A stretch of DNA of 64,000 nt from Actinomadura sp. WMMA1423 (GCF_006547145.1 NZ_CP041244.1:868001-932000); one strand, 5' to 3'. Positions 53,329-63,215 are shown, counted from the first letter of the stretch. Numbers and translations: made by a program. Notes: a model not told the origin generated them from the sequence alone.

Positions 53329-54549
53329 TTACGGGGTTGCCAGGGCCTCGGTGGGGGCGAGGCGGGCTGCTCGCAGGGCCGGGTAGAGGCCCGCTACGCC
53401 GCCGATGACCAGGGTGGCCAGGATGCCGCCGGCCATCGCCCACACCGGGACGACCGTCGGCCAGCCCTGGGCCACCGCGAAGACCGCTGTGACCACGACG
53501 CCCAGGGCCACGCCGCCGACCCCGCCGAGTGCCGCGAGGAGCTGCGACTCGGTGAGGAACTGCAGGCGGATCTGGCCGCGGGTCGCGCCGAGCGAGCGGC
53601 GCAGCCCGATCTCGGCCCGCCGCTCCAGAACCGAGATCACCATCGTGTTGGCGACGCCGACACCGCCGACCAGCAGCGCGACGCCGCCGAGTCCGAGGAG
53701 CAGGCCGGTGAACGTCCTGTCGGCGGCGTTCTGCGCGGACAGCGCGTCCGAGGGGCGGCTGACCTGGACCTCGTTGGGCGCCTGGGGGTTCACGGTCGCC
53801 GCCAGCCGGTCCCGCACGTTCACCACCGCGTCCTTGCGGGCCCGGGTGTAGACCGTGGTCGGGTGACCGTCGAAGGCGAGGTGCGCCGTCGCGGCCTCCC
53901 AGCCGACCATCGCGGCCGAGTCCAGCTCCGGTGCCAGCTGGTTCGGTTCGAGGACGCCGACCACGGTGAACCACTGGGAGCCGAGCCACACCTGGACGTT
54001 CGGCGTCGACACCCCGAGCCGGGCGGCGGCCTCCGCGCCGAGCACCACCGCCGGGTACCTGGCCGTGCCCGCGTTCAGCCACGCGCCGGCGGCCGTCGTG
54101 AGGCCGACGGTCTTCGGCAGGTCGAGGCGGGCCGCGAGGACGCTGATCCCGCCGCTCTCGCCTTCCGGGATGCGGTCGTTCCGGTAGACGCGGGTGTCGG
54201 CCAGCTTCGCCGTCGCCGAGGCCGACTCCACGTCCGGCATCCGGCCCACCATCCCGATCGACTCCGCCGGAAGCTTCGAGTCCTCGCCGAAGAAGTCGCG
54301 GCCGGGCGCCACGGTGAGCAAGTTGGTGCCGAGCCGGTCGAGGGTGGCCTGCAACTGGGCGCGGCTGGAGGTCGAGATGCCGACCACGCCGATCATCGCG
54401 GCGATCCCGATCGCGATGCCGAGCGCGGACAGGAACACCCGCATCGGCCGGGACCGCAGGCCCGCGCCGCCGACGCGCAGCACATCGCCCGGCCCCAGCC
54501 GCGGCGGACCCTCGCCGCGCGAAGCCGCCTTCACCGTGCCGCCGTTCAC
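53329..54549 (-). CDS. MacB/FtsX-family ABC permease
   Basis: A 406-residue permease whose GTG 54549 overlaps the ATPase stop. One N-terminal helix ([23 protein letters not shown]), a large extracytoplasmic MacB_PCD domain (about 60-270) and three C-terminal helices with the FtsX signature ([33 protein letters not shown]). Last gene of a lipoprotein-adaptor-ATPase-permease operon. Substrate unknown; an envelope-stress or antibiotic-peptide efflux role is usual for this set-up. Confidence 0.9.
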   Translation of the reverse strand: MNGGTVKAASRGEGPPRLGPGDVLRVGGAGLRSRPMRVFLSALGIAIGIAAMIGVVGISTSSRAQLQATLDRLGTNLLTVAPGRDFFGEDSKLPAESIGMVGRMPDVESASATAKLADTRVYRNDRIPEGESGGISVLAARLDLPKTVGLTTAAGAWLNAGTARYPAVVLGAEAAARLGVSTPNVQVWLGSQWFTVVGVLEPNQLAPELDSAAMVGWEAATAHLAFDGHPTTVYTRARKDAVVNVRDRLAATVNPQAPNEVQVSRPSDALSAQNAADRTFTGLLLGLGGVALLVGGVGVANTMVISVLERRAEIGLRRSLGATRGQIRLQFLTESQLLAALGGVGGVALGVVVTAVFAVAQGWPTVVPVWAMAGGILATLVIGGVAGLYPALRAARLAPTEALATP

Positions 54550-55235
54550 CGTGCCGCCTCCACCCTCGCGTCGTCGTGGACGATCCTGCCGTCGCGCATC
54601 CGCACCTGCCGTGGCAGCAGGGCGGCGATGTCCCGGTCGTGCGTGATGAGCACGACCGTCGTGCCGGCGCCGGACAGCTCCCGCAGCAGGTCCAGCACGC
54701 CCGCGCCGGACGCGGAGTCCAGCGCGCCGGTGGGCTCGTCCGCCAGCAGCAGCGCGGGCTCCCCCACCACGGCGCGGGCGATCGCGACCCGCTGCTTCTC
54801 GCCGCCGGACAGCTGGTGCGGCCGGTGGTCGAGCCGGTGCCCGAGCCCGACGCGCTCCAGCGCGCGGCGGGCCCTGCGGCGCCGCTGCGCCAGCGGCACG
54901 CCCCCGTACAGGAGCCCGTCCGCGACGTTGTCGAGCGCGCTCACGCCCGAGGCGAGGTGGAACTGCTGGAAGACGAAGCCGATCCGCCGGGCGCGCAGCG
55001 CCGACAGCCGCCGGTCGGGCAGCCGGGACACGTCCGTCCCCTCGACGAGGACCGTGCCCGCGCTCGGCCGGTCGAGCGTGCCCAGCAGGTGCAGCATCGT
55101 CGACTTCCCAGACCCCGACGGCCCGACGATCGCGACGAGCTCGCCCTCCTCGACGGTCAGCGACACCGCGTCCAGCGCGGTGACGCCGCCCGGGTAGGTC
55201 TTGGTGACCTCCCGCAGTTCGACGACCGGGCTCAC
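54546..55235 (-). CDS. MacB-type ABC ATPase
   Basis: A 229-residue LolD/MacB-class ATPase. GTG 55235 overlaps the adaptor stop. Walker [11 protein letters not shown]-loop FVFQQFHL, signature [14 protein letters not shown], Walker [14 protein letters not shown] and H-loop LITHDRD are all intact. Works with the permease at 53329-54549. Confidence 0.93.
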   Translation of the reverse strand: MSPVVELREVTKTYPGGVTALDAVSLTVEEGELVAIVGPSGSGKSTMLHLLGTLDRPSAGTVLVEGTDVSRLPDRRLSALRARRIGFVFQQFHLASGVSALDNVADGLLYGGVPLAQRRRRARRALERVGLGHRLDHRPHQLSGGEKQRVAIARAVVGEPALLLADEPTGALDSASGAGVLDLLRELSGAGTTVVLITHDRDIAALLPRQVRMRDGRIVHDDARVEAAR

Positions 55236-56272
55236 GACGGCACTCCGACCTTCATCCCCTCGGACAGCCCCGATCCGGAGATCTCCACCTTGCCCCCGGT
55301 GAAGGCGCCGGTCTCGACCGGTACCGTCCGGACCCGCGTGCCATCCACGACCTGGACCGCGTAGCCGCCGTCCCCCTGCGCGAGCAGCGCTCCGACCGGC
55401 ACGGCGAGGACGTCGGCGTGGCGGTTGGCGGTGAGACGCACCGTGACGGGCGCTTTGTCGTAGGACCCGATCGCCTTCCTGCCCGCGACCGCGATCCGTA
55501 TCTCGACCGTCGCCGGCTGGTCGTCCTGCGCCTGCTTGGCGACCTTCCCCACCGAGGTGATCGTTCCCTTGGCGGTGCCGCCGGAGGGCAGCTCGACCTC
55601 CACCGCGCCGCCCTTCCTCACGAGCCGCCGGTACTCGATGTCCAGGTCGACGCTCACGACGCGGCTCGTGCCCGTGTAGGTGAGGACCGGCCCCCCGACG
55701 CGGTCGCCGACGCTCGCCTTGCGGTCGTCGACCCTGATCCGCCCCGGCGCGACGACGGCGGCGCCCGGCTCGATCCGGCCGGTCTCGGTCACACCGAGGT
55801 CGTCCTGCCAGCGCTTCACGGCGTCGGCGGTGGAGCCGTCGAAGGTCTTGTCGACGGTGAATCCGGTGTAGCCGAGTGCCCGCAGGTTCCGCTCGAACTG
55901 CAGGACGTCGACGCCTTCCGTTCCCTCGGCGAGGCGGCGGTACAGCGGCAGCGTTCCGTAGAGCAGCGGTACGGGCTTGTTGTCGACCCGGTACACCGAC
56001 CTGCCCCTGGAGACCACCGCCCCCTCCCCGGCCAGCCAGGTGAGAGTGCCGTGCCCCGTGCTGGAGATGGTGCGGGTGCTGCCGTAGCCGAGCGTCCCGT
56101 CCACGTCCTGGGTCTCGACCAGGGTCGTCCGCTCGATCGACGCCGTCGCGGGCGGCGGCGAGCCGTGCTCGGCGGCGGGTTCGCCGCCGCCGAGACCGAC
56201 CGTGGCGAGCCCGGTGCCGCCGGCCACGACCACTCCGGCCGCGCTCAGCACCATGGTGCGCTTCCTGGACAC
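55232..56272 (-). CDS. Efflux adaptor with peptidoglycan-binding domain
   Basis: A 346-residue membrane-anchored protein. GTG 56272 shares its G with the previous stop (TAGTG). An N-terminal hydrophobic anchor ([22 protein letters not shown]) is followed by a first beta-barrel piece, a PG_binding_1 domain (about 110-170, [15 protein letters not shown]...[14 protein letters not shown]) and an HlyD/RND-like adaptor half ending [23 protein letters not shown]. It probably links the MacB-type pump to the cell wall. Confidence 0.85.
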   Translation of the reverse strand: MSRKRTMVLSAAGVVVAGGTGLATVGLGGGEPAAEHGSPPPATASIERTTLVETQDVDGTLGYGSTRTISSTGHGTLTWLAGEGAVVSRGRSVYRVDNKPVPLLYGTLPLYRRLAEGTEGVDVLQFERNLRALGYTGFTVDKTFDGSTADAVKRWQDDLGVTETGRIEPGAAVVAPGRIRVDDRKASVGDRVGGPVLTYTGTSRVVSVDLDIEYRRLVRKGGAVEVELPSGGTAKGTITSVGKVAKQAQDDQPATVEIRIAVAGRKAIGSYDKAPVTVRLTANRHADVLAVPVGALLAQGDGGYAVQVVDGTRVRTVPVETGAFTGGKVEISGSGLSEGMKVGVPS

Positions 56273-56835
56273 TAGCCCCTGCCAACCGTCACCGAGGGGC
56301 CCTCGCCGCCGTTCGGCGAGTACTTCGAGCACGCCTTCTGCGCCTTCTTGAACGTCTGGCTCTGCGGGTCGAGCCCGGTGCCCCCGCCCGCCTGGATCTT
56401 GACGCCGCCGTCGGGTTCGGGGTCGGGGAACTCGGTGATCCCGTTGTCCCGCATGCACTTGGCGAACGCGCGCATCTTGGCGAGGTCCTCGGGGCTGGCC
56501 TTCGGCGGCTTGCCGCCGTTCGGCATGAGGTGCGCGCACTTCTTCTGCGCCGCCTCGACCTTTCCGTTGAGCCTCGGCGCCTTGCCCGGGCCGCCCGGGC
56601 CGTCCTTCCCGGGCTGGGCGCTCGAGTGGATCTCCACCCGGCCGTCGTCGGACGGGTCCTTCATGTCCACCCCGTTGTCCCGCATGCACTGGGCGAACTT
56701 CCGCATCTTCTCCAGGTCGCCGGCCTTCTTGGCGGTGCCCGCCGGCTTCGCGTCCTTGTCCAGGACCCCGCAGCCAAGCGTGCCGAGCGCGAGGGCCGGG
56801 GCGAGCGCCAGCACCGCGAGCGTCTGTCGTCGCAT
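56272..56835 (-). CDS. Secreted lipoprotein with duplicated CMRDNG motif
   Basis: A 187-residue protein. The signal peptide ends in a lipobox (LGTLGC). Two repeats follow: [19 protein letters not shown] ... [13 protein letters not shown], and [20 protein letters not shown] ... [13 protein letters not shown]. Each has two cysteines that could form a disulfide. The family is common in actinomycetes next to MacB-like exporters, but I know of no assigned function. It leads the efflux operon and diverges from an OmpR-type two-component system, so it may be a periplasmic-side sensor or substrate-binding partner. Confidence 0.8.
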   Translation of the reverse strand: MRRQTLAVLALAPALALGTLGCGVLDKDAKPAGTAKKAGDLEKMRKFAQCMRDNGVDMKDPSDDGRVEIHSSAQPGKDGPGGPGKAPRLNGKVEAAQKKCAHLMPNGGKPPKASPEDLAKMRAFAKCMRDNGITEFPDPEPDGGVKIQAGGGTGLDPQSQTFKKAQKACSKYSPNGGEGPSVTVGRG

Positions 56836-56903
56836 CGGTCTGTCTCCTTGTCGACTCCGCCGGACGGAGCGCCGGCGGCGACCGCAAGTCCAGCCCCGGG
56901 CGG

Positions 56904-56943
56904 GTAACCCCGGCGTAACCGGATCGCGTTATGTCGGCGTTAC
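56904..56943. promoter_or_regulatory. Four-half-site operator between efflux operon and two-component system
   Basis: GTAAC occurs at 56904-56908 and 56915-56919, and its inverse GTTAT/GTTAC at 56928-56932 and 56939-56943. Each pair has an 11-base period, the spacing at which OmpR-type dimers bind direct repeats, and the two pairs face each other. Likely the binding site of the regulator at 57004-57660, controlling both directions. Confidence 0.6.
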
Positions 56944-57003
56944 GACCCCTCCCCGAGACTTGGGCGGCAGGGCGTTGTCGATCGAGGGCAGGGGACGGCA
57001 GAG

Positions 57004-57660
57004 GTGCGGGTACTGGTCGCCGAGGACGAGCGGATGCTCGCCGACTCGATCGCCGAGGGGCTCCGGGCGGAGGCCCTCGCGGTGGACGTGGTCTACGACG
57101 GGGACTCCGCGCTGGAGCGGCTCGGAGTGAACGACTACGACGTGCTCGTCCTGGATCGGGACCTGCCGGTCGTGCACGGAGACGACGTGTGCCGCGCGGT
57201 CGTGGAGTCCGGCGCGCTCGTCCGCGTGCTGATGCTCACCGCCGCCGTCACCGTGCCGGCCCGCGTCGACGGGCTGCGCCTCGGCGCCGACGACTACCTC
57301 ACCAAGCCGTTCGCGTTCGAGGAGCTGGTGGCGCGGATCCTGGCGCTCGGCCGGCGGGCCCGCCCGGCGGCGCCGCCGGCGCTGGAGCGCGCCGGGATCC
57401 GGCTCGACCCGTCCCGCCAGGAGGTGTACCGCGACGGCCGGTACGTGCACCTGGCGCGCAAGGAGTTCGGGCTGCTGTCCGAGCTGCTGCGCGCGGACGG
57501 CACGATCGTGTCCGCCGAGCGCCTCCTGGAGAAGGTGTGGGACGAGCACACCGACCCGTTTACCAACACCGTCCGGGTGACGCTGATGAAGCTGCGCCGC
57601 AAGCTCGGCGATCCCCCGGTCATCGAGACCGTCCCGGGAGTGGGGTACCGGATCAAATGA
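57004..57660 (+). CDS. OmpR-family response regulator
   Basis: A 218-residue regulator from GTG 57004. The receiver has AEDE, the phospho-acceptor Asp in VLVLDRDLPVVHG and the Lys in YLTKPF. The C-terminal winged helix (LARKEFGLLSELLRADGTIVSAERLLEKVWDEH ... RRKLGDPPVIETVPGVGYRIK) is complete. It is coupled by ATGA to its kinase. Confidence 0.95.
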   Translation: MRVLVAEDERMLADSIAEGLRAEALAVDVVYDGDSALERLGVNDYDVLVLDRDLPVVHGDDVCRAVVESGALVRVLMLTAAVTVPARVDGLRLGADDYLTKPFAFEELVARILALGRRARPAAPPALERAGIRLDPSRQEVYRDGRYVHLARKEFGLLSELLRADGTIVSAERLLEKVWDEHTDPFTNTVRVTLMKLRRKLGDPPVIETVPGVGYRIK

Positions 57661-58919
57661 CCGCCACGAGAACCGCGGGGTTCGCCGACCGGCTGCGGCC
57701 GACGATCCGGCTGCGGCTGACGATCCTGTACACGGGCCTGTTCCTCGGCGCGGGCATCGTGCTGCTCGGCCTGACCTACATCCTCGTGCAGAACAACCTG
57801 CAGAAGCAGGGCGAGCCCGCGCAGGACCGCGTCTTCTCCCCGGCCCCCTCGGGGCGGGGACCGGTCCCGGTGCCCGGGGAGGAGACGCAGCTCACCGTGG
57901 CAGGGGTCCAGGGGGCCCTGATCAAGGGGCGCGAGGACTATCAGCGCGAGACGCTGAACGCGCTGCTCACCCAGGGCGGGATCGCGCTCGGGCTCGTGGG
58001 CGCGGCCGGGCTCGGCTTCGGCTGGCTGCTCGCCGACCGGGCGCTGCGCCCCGTGCACGCGATCACCGAGACGGCCCGGCGGGTGGCGCGCAGCCACGAC
58101 CTCACCGAGCGGATCGCCTACGAGGGGCCGCGCGACGACGTGAAGGAACTGGCCGACACCTTCGACACCATGCTCGGACGGCTGGCCCGGGCGTTCGACG
58201 GGCAGCGCCGGTTCGTCGCGAACGCCTCCCACGAGCTGCGCACCCCCCTCGCCATCAACCGGACGCTGGTCGACGTGGCGGTGCGCCGCCCGGACGCGAC
58301 CGACGACGTCAAGCGGCTCGGCGAGTCGCTGCTGGTCGTCAACGGCAGGCACGAGCGGCTCATCGACGGGCTGCTCACCCTCGCCGGGACCGAGAACGTC
58401 CTGGTCGACGCCGGGCCGCTCGACCTGGCGGACGTCGCGAGCCACGTCCTGCGGCAGGCCGCCCTCGAGGCGCGGACCCGCGGCCTCACCACCGACCGGC
58501 TGCTCGGTCCGGCCCCCACCTCGGGCGACCCGGTGCTGGTGGAACGGCTCGTGCAGAACCTGGTCGAGAACGCGATCCGGCACAACCGCGACGGCGGCGA
58601 GGTGCACGTCGCCACCCGCGGCCGGGACGGCCGGGCGGAGCTCGTCGTCACCAACACCGGTCCCGTCGTCCCCGCCTACGAGGTCGAGACGATCTTCGAG
58701 CCGTTCCGGCGGCTCGGCAACGACCGGGTGCGCTCCGACCGGGGCTCGGGGCTCGGGCTGTCGATCGTCCGGGCGACCGCGACGGCCCACGGCGGCACCG
58801 TGACCGCGGCGCCGCGCCCGGAAGGCGGCCTGGTCGTGACCGTACGCCTGCCCGCCAGGGCGGACGGAGCGCCCGGGCCCGCCCCCGCCGGAGAGACCTC
58901 CTCATCGGCCCCCGGCTGA
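57657..58919 (+). CDS. Sensor histidine kinase (HAMP, HisKA)
   Basis: A 420-residue kinase whose ATG overlaps the regulator stop. Two transmembrane helices (about 22-46 and 103-125) flank a short extracytoplasmic loop of about 60 residues. A HAMP domain, the H-box FVANASHELRTPLAINRTL, the N-box LVQNLVENAIRHN and GSGLGLSIVRATATAHGG follow. The small sensor loop and efflux neighbours suggest sensing of a membrane-active compound. Its 3' end overlaps the next convergent gene by 18 bases. Confidence 0.94.
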   Translation: MTATRTAGFADRLRPTIRLRLTILYTGLFLGAGIVLLGLTYILVQNNLQKQGEPAQDRVFSPAPSGRGPVPVPGEETQLTVAGVQGALIKGREDYQRETLNALLTQGGIALGLVGAAGLGFGWLLADRALRPVHAITETARRVARSHDLTERIAYEGPRDDVKELADTFDTMLGRLARAFDGQRRFVANASHELRTPLAINRTLVDVAVRRPDATDDVKRLGESLLVVNGRHERLIDGLLTLAGTENVLVDAGPLDLADVASHVLRQAALEARTRGLTTDRLLGPAPTSGDPVLVERLVQNLVENAIRHNRDGGEVHVATRGRDGRAELVVTNTGPVVPAYEVETIFEPFRRLGNDRVRSDRGSGLGLSIVRATATAHGGTVTAAPRPEGGLVVTVRLPARADGAPGPAPAGETSSSAPG

Positions 58920-59972
58920 GGCGGCCTCCTTGACCTGGGTGGGCCGTTCCGGTCGCAGCGCGGACACGGTCAGGGCGACCGCCGTCCCGATGAGCGCCCA
59001 CCCTGCCAGCACCCACAGCGGCTGCGCCGTGGCGTTGCCGGAGAAGTAGACGGTGTTGCGGACCGCCGTCGTGGCCGCGCCCGTCGGCAGCCATTCGCCG
59101 ATCGCGCTCCAGAACGGGGGCAGCAGGGCGGCCGGGTAGGCGCCGCCCGCGCTGGGGTTGCCGAGCACGACGAACAGCAGGATCGCCAGGCCGATCCCGA
59201 GCCGCCCGAACAGCGTCTGCAACGCGGCGGTGGAGGCCGCCGCGGCGAAGACCACGAGCGCCCCGATCCCCCACACCTGGAAGAAGTGGCCGGGCAGCGC
59301 GCCGAGGAGCGGGCCCGCGATGAGGGCGCCGCCGAGCCCCGAGACGACCGCGTACAGGGCGAGCGCCCCCAGCCGGATGACGTTGCGGCGCCGGTTCGCC
59401 GGCCGGGCGCCGCCCGCGAAGCCGAGGATCGCCGCCGCCAGGTACCCGCCCACGATCCAGCCGATGACCAGGTAGAACGACGACAGGCCGCGGCCGTCCT
59501 CGGGGTCGGGCGGCCTGATGTCGACGACCCTGACCTGCCGGCCGCGGGCGGTCTCGAAGCGGTTGGCGATGTCGGTGGCGGTGCCCGCGAGCGCCGGTCC
59601 GGCGGCCGACGCGACGAGCACCGTGTCGGTGCCTCCCCGCGGCTCCACGATGATCGCCGCGTCGATGTCCCGGCGCAGGATCTCCCGGCGGGCCTGCTGC
59701 GCGTCGGCGGCCGTGCGGGCCTTCAGCGGCGCTCCCTCCAGCGCGTTCACCTGCCCGGCGACCTGTTCCGCCACCCCGGGCGGCGCGACCACCGCGACGG
59801 GGATGCGGTGCGGCGACGGTGAGTGGAACGCGCCGATGTAGGACAGGATGAACCCGAACTGCAGCAGCAGGACCCCGGTGACCAGGGTGACCCCGCGCAG
59901 CGTCACCGCGTCGCGGAATTCGGCCGCGAACCCGCGGTCGGGCGGACGCGGGCCGGGCGCGCGAGTGCTCAT
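58902..59972 (-). CDS. DUF3533-family membrane protein (ABC-2/YhgE-like)
   Basis: A 356-residue protein with one N-terminal helix (VTGVLLLQFGFILSYIGAF), an extracytoplasmic domain of about 130 residues (VAVVAPPGVAEQVAGQVN ... VRVVDIRPPDPEDGRGLSSFYL) and five C-terminal helices, the layout of DUF3533/YhgE-Pip proteins. Such proteins sit near exporters and TetR or two-component genes. Function unclear; here it is convergent with the histidine kinase. Confidence 0.8.
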   Translation of the reverse strand: MSTRAPGPRPPDRGFAAEFRDAVTLRGVTLVTGVLLLQFGFILSYIGAFHSPSPHRIPVAVVAPPGVAEQVAGQVNALEGAPLKARTAADAQQARREILRRDIDAAIIVEPRGGTDTVLVASAAGPALAGTATDIANRFETARGRQVRVVDIRPPDPEDGRGLSSFYLVIGWIVGGYLAAAILGFAGGARPANRRRNVIRLGALALYAVVSGLGGALIAGPLLGALPGHFFQVWGIGALVVFAAAASTAALQTLFGRLGIGLAILLFVVLGNPSAGGAYPAALLPPFWSAIGEWLPTGAATTAVRNTVYFSGNATAQPLWVLAGWALIGTAVALTVSALRPERPTQVKEAASAGGR

Positions 59973-60102
59973 GCCGGTCGTCTACCCATTCGGCGCCCCC
60001 GCTAGCTGCGGAAACACCGGTCCGGGCACCGAAGGAGGCAACGCGTCCGGATGCGGGGCCCGGGACCTGAAACCCGGGCCCGATCAAGGTAGCGTCGGAC
60101 CA

Positions 60103-60612
60103 ATGACCAGTGCTGAACTGCTCACGGACGCGTTCGACCGGATCCAGCAGGTCGTCCACCGGGCGGTCGGGGGCCTCAGCGGGCCGCGGCTCGCCCACCG
60201 GCCCTCCGAGGGCGCCAACTCGATCGCTTGGCTCGTCTGGCATCTCACCCGCATCCAGGACGACCACGTCGCAGGGGTCGCCGGCACCGCCCAGGCATGG
60301 ACGGAGGACGGCTGGGCCGACCGGTTCGGGCTGCCGTTCGACGCGGCCGACACCGGGTACGGCCACGGCCCGGACGACGTCGCCGCCGTCCGGGTGGACT
60401 CGGCGGACCTGCTGACGGGCTATCACGACGCCGTGCACGACAGGACGGTGCGTTACGTGGCCGCGCTGACCGACGCCGACCTGCCCCGTGTCGTCGACCG
60501 GGCGTGGGATCCGCCGGTCACGCTGGCGGTGCGGCTGGTCAGCGTGATCTCTGACGACCTCCAGCACGCGGGACAGGCGGCCTACGTCCGCGGCCTGCTC
60601 GACGGCGCCTGA
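60103..60612 (+). CDS. DinB/DUF664-family protein (mycothiol transferase-like)
   Basis: A 169-residue four-helix-bundle protein of the DinB_2/DUF664 type. The metal-binding histidines are visible in SIAWLVWHLTRIQDDH and in the C-terminal SVISDDLQHAGQAAYVRGLL. Actinobacterial members include mycothiol-dependent transferases used in detoxification. The start ATG 60103 follows GCGTCGGACC, with no strong ribosome binding site, so it may be leaderless. Ends 31 bases inside the convergent glycosyltransferase gene. Confidence 0.85.
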   Translation: MTSAELLTDAFDRIQQVVHRAVGGLSGPRLAHRPSEGANSIAWLVWHLTRIQDDHVAGVAGTAQAWTEDGWADRFGLPFDAADTGYGHGPDDVAAVRVDSADLLTGYHDAVHDRTVRYVAALTDADLPRVVDRAWDPPVTLAVRLVSVISDDLQHAGQAAYVRGLLDGA

Positions 60613-61919
60613 CCGCCGGCCCGCCGGCCCGCGGGCGGGGCCGCGGGGGCGATCTCGGAGATCAGCCGCGACCAGCGGGGGCCGATGAGGTCCAGGTGGT
60701 GGGCCCGCACGGTGCGCAGGGCCGCCTCGCCCAGCCGGTCCCGCAGGCCCGGGTCCGCGATCGCCCGGCGGAGCGCCGCCGTCAGGGCGTCCACGTCCCC
60801 GGCGGGGACGAGCAGCCCGTCGCGGCCGGGGGTGATCATCTCGGCCGGCCCGACGGGGCAGTCGAACGCCACGACCGCGAGGCCCATGCCCATGGCCTCG
60901 ATGACGACCATGGGCATGCCCTCGCGGCGCGACGACAGGGCGTACACCGACGCCCGCTCCATCTCCGCGTGCAGGTGGGGGGTGCGCGGGCGCAGCTCAA
61001 CCCGCCCGCCGAGGCCGAGGTCGCCGATCAGCGACCGGAGCCGGTCGCGCCGCGGGCCGCCGCCGAACACGCGCAGCCTCCAGTCCGGGTGGTCGGCGGC
61101 GATCGGCGCGTAGGCGCGCAGGAGCAGGTCGAAGCCCTTGGTGCGGACGAGCCGTCCGGCGGCCAGGACGACCTTGTGCTCCCGCCGGGACGGCCGGTCC
61201 GGCAGCGCGGGCGCGGCGTTCGGGATGCGCACGACGCGCGCGGCGGACCCCGCGAGCGCGGCCTCGTACTCGCCGCGCGCCGCCTCGGTGAGCGCGGTGA
61301 CGACCGTGAGCCTGCGGTACGCGCGCCGGATCTGCCTCCGGAGGGCGGGGCAGTACGCTCCGAGGTGCATGTGGTCCTGGCCGATCGTCGCGGTCCCGGC
61401 CGGTGCCAGCTCGGCCGCCAGCAGGTTGAGCGAGGGCCTGGTCCCGATCAGCACGTCGGGCGGCGCCCCCGGCGGCAGCGCGCGCCGCAGCAGGCACACG
61501 TCCGTCCACAGGGTCATGTGGCGGAACGACGCCTCGTCCGCCGGTGTCAGCAGGCTCGGGAACCTGGCCAGGGCCCGGGCCACCCGCCCCTGGGGCGCGA
61601 GGCGGTCGTCGGCGTAGGTGACCGTCGCGCCGGCGGGAAGGGGGAAGAACGGCTTCCGGCTCCGCCTCAGCACGCTGACGATCTCGACGTCGTGGTCGCG
61701 GGCCAGGTGGCCGCACAGGTTCAGCACCGTGCGGATCGTCCCGCCCGTCCCGTGCGCGTTCTGGAGCAGCACGCGCACGCGGAGCCGCTCACCCGGCCGC
61801 GGGACGCGCCGCCGCAGCAGCAGGGGGCGCAGCGTCCAGAGCGCCGCGCGGCGCAGGACGCGGTGCGCCCGGCGCCGCACGCGGCGCCGCAGCCGCAGCG
61901 GACGCGCGGACTCCTCCAC
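60582..61919 (-). CDS. GT4-family glycosyltransferase
   Basis: A 445-residue enzyme (GTG 61919), preceded by a very Arg-rich N terminus that may bind membrane lipids. The GT-B fold shows QNAHGTGGTIRTVLNLCGHL in the acceptor half and, in the donor half, VVLAAGRLVRTKGFDLLLRAYA and SSRREGMPMVVIEAMGMGLAVVAFDCPVGPAEMI, including the EX7E-type motif. It resembles GalNAc- and glucosyl-transferases of cell-wall glycopolymer synthesis. The exact acceptor is unknown. Confidence 0.88.
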   Translation of the reverse strand: MEESARPLRLRRRVRRRAHRVLRRAALWTLRPLLLRRRVPRPGERLRVRVLLQNAHGTGGTIRTVLNLCGHLARDHDVEIVSVLRRSRKPFFPLPAGATVTYADDRLAPQGRVARALARFPSLLTPADEASFRHMTLWTDVCLLRRALPPGAPPDVLIGTRPSLNLLAAELAPAGTATIGQDHMHLGAYCPALRRQIRRAYRRLTVVTALTEAARGEYEAALAGSAARVVRIPNAAPALPDRPSRREHKVVLAAGRLVRTKGFDLLLRAYAPIAADHPDWRLRVFGGGPRRDRLRSLIGDLGLGGRVELRPRTPHLHAEMERASVYALSSRREGMPMVVIEAMGMGLAVVAFDCPVGPAEMITPGRDGLLVPAGDVDALTAALRRAIADPGLRDRLGEAALRTVRAHHLDLIGPRWSRLISEIAPAAPPAGRRAGGQAPSSRPRT

Positions 61920-61936
61920 CGTGCCCCCGATCTCCG

Positions 61937-61977
61937 ATGACCGTGCCCGGCCCGTTCCCGCGGCGGGGCACGGTCAT
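61937..61977 (-). terminator. Hairpin after the L,D-transpeptidase gene
   Basis: ATGACCGTGCCC (61937-61948) pairs perfectly with GGGCACGGTCAT (61966-61977) around a 17-base loop, just beyond the minus-strand stop at 61980 and upstream of the glycosyltransferase start. Confidence 0.6.
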
Positions 61978-61979
61978 GG

Positions 61980-63215
61980 TCATCCGGTGGTCACGGTTCG
62001 GTTGAGGGCGCCGCCCTTCACCCACCTGTCCCACGACATCTGGTAGTAGCTCCAGCCGTTGAGCGGCTCGAGCCTCCGCTTGGTGCCGGTGATGATCACC
62101 GGGTCGCCGCGGTAGGACCACTCGTAGAACCAGCGGGCCTGGGCGGGCGGGGAGTTGAGGCAGCCGTGGCTGACGTTCTGGCGGCCCTGCGCCCACACGG
62201 TGGCGGCCATCGAATGGATGTACTCGCCGCTGTTGGAGATCCGCACCGCGTGCGGGATGACCTCCTTGTAGCCGCCGTTCTTCTTGTCCTTCGGGTCGAC
62301 GCCCATCCACTCCGACGTCATGATCGCCGGATTCTCCTTGCCCATGGTCAGGTGGATGCCGCTGGTGGTGAGGTAGGTGTCGACGCCGTTGACGACGCGG
62401 CCGCCCTTGCCCGCGCTGATCCCCCAGCCGCGGATCTTCTTGCCGTTCTTCTTGACCACGAGCTTGTGCGTCTTGGTACTGACGGTGATCATGTGCGAGT
62501 CGCCGATGCGGAACTGGCGGGTGAAGTCCGACACTCCGTAGGTCTTCTTGCCCGACTTCACGCCGGCCAGCTTGGCCGTCAGCATCACCTTCTGGTTGGG
62601 CGCCCACCACGTGCCGTTCTTCGTACGGAAGATCACCGTGGTGTCGTTCATCCAGTACCAGGCGCCGGTGGCGGGCGTCGTCGACTTGACCTCGAGGGCC
62701 TGCTCGACGGCCTTCTTGTCGCCGACCGGCCGGTTGAAGACCACCTGGATCGGCATGCCGACGCCGACCTTCTCGTTCTTGCTCGGGGTGACGTCGACGA
62801 TGCTCAGCTGGTTCGCCGCCTTCTGCGTGGCGAACGCGGCGTTGACCGTGGCCGTCTTGCCCTTGGGGCTCTTGGCGACCGCCGTGACCTGGTACCTGGC
62901 ACCGGGGCGCAGGGTCCGCGACTTCCAGCTGGTCTTGTCGGCGGCCATCGCGCCGTCCACCGGCTTGCCCTTGAGCGTGACCGTGACCTGTTCAAGCGTC
63001 CCGCCCGCGGCGGTGACGACGACGCCGTCCTCCGGTTTGGCCTTGGTGTTCCCGTTGCCCGGGTTGATCGTCACCTGGGGGACGCTCGCGTCCCCCTTCT
63101 CTCCGACGGTGACGCCGGAGTCCTTCTCTCCGCCGCTGCAGGCCGTCGTGAGGAGGAGCACAGCCCCAGCCATTCCCGCGCCCGCCCGAACTCCTGCGGA
63201 AAACCTCCGCTGCAC
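61980..63215 (-). CDS. L,D-transpeptidase lipoprotein
   Basis: GTG 63215, with GGAGG six bases upstream, gives 411 residues and a proper signal peptide with lipobox LTTAC; a longer open frame to 63314 lacks these. Two Ig-like domains (about 55-270) precede the YkuD catalytic domain, which ends in NVSHGCLNSPPAQARWFY with the catalytic Cys in HGCLN and the His two residues before it. It makes 3-3 cross-links in peptidoglycan, like mycobacterial LdtB-type enzymes. A close paralogue lies just upstream on the same strand. Confidence 0.93.
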   Translation of the reverse strand: MQRRFSAGVRAGAGMAGAVLLLTTACSGGEKDSGVTVGEKGDASVPQVTINPGNGNTKAKPEDGVVVTAAGGTLEQVTVTLKGKPVDGAMAADKTSWKSRTLRPGARYQVTAVAKSPKGKTATVNAAFATQKAANQLSIVDVTPSKNEKVGVGMPIQVVFNRPVGDKKAVEQALEVKSTTPATGAWYWMNDTTVIFRTKNGTWWAPNQKVMLTAKLAGVKSGKKTYGVSDFTRQFRIGDSHMITVSTKTHKLVVKKNGKKIRGWGISAGKGGRVVNGVDTYLTTSGIHLTMGKENPAIMTSEWMGVDPKDKKNGGYKEVIPHAVRISNSGEYIHSMAATVWAQGRQNVSHGCLNSPPAQARWFYEWSYRGDPVIITGTKRRLEPLNGWSYYQMSWDRWVKGGALNRTVTTG

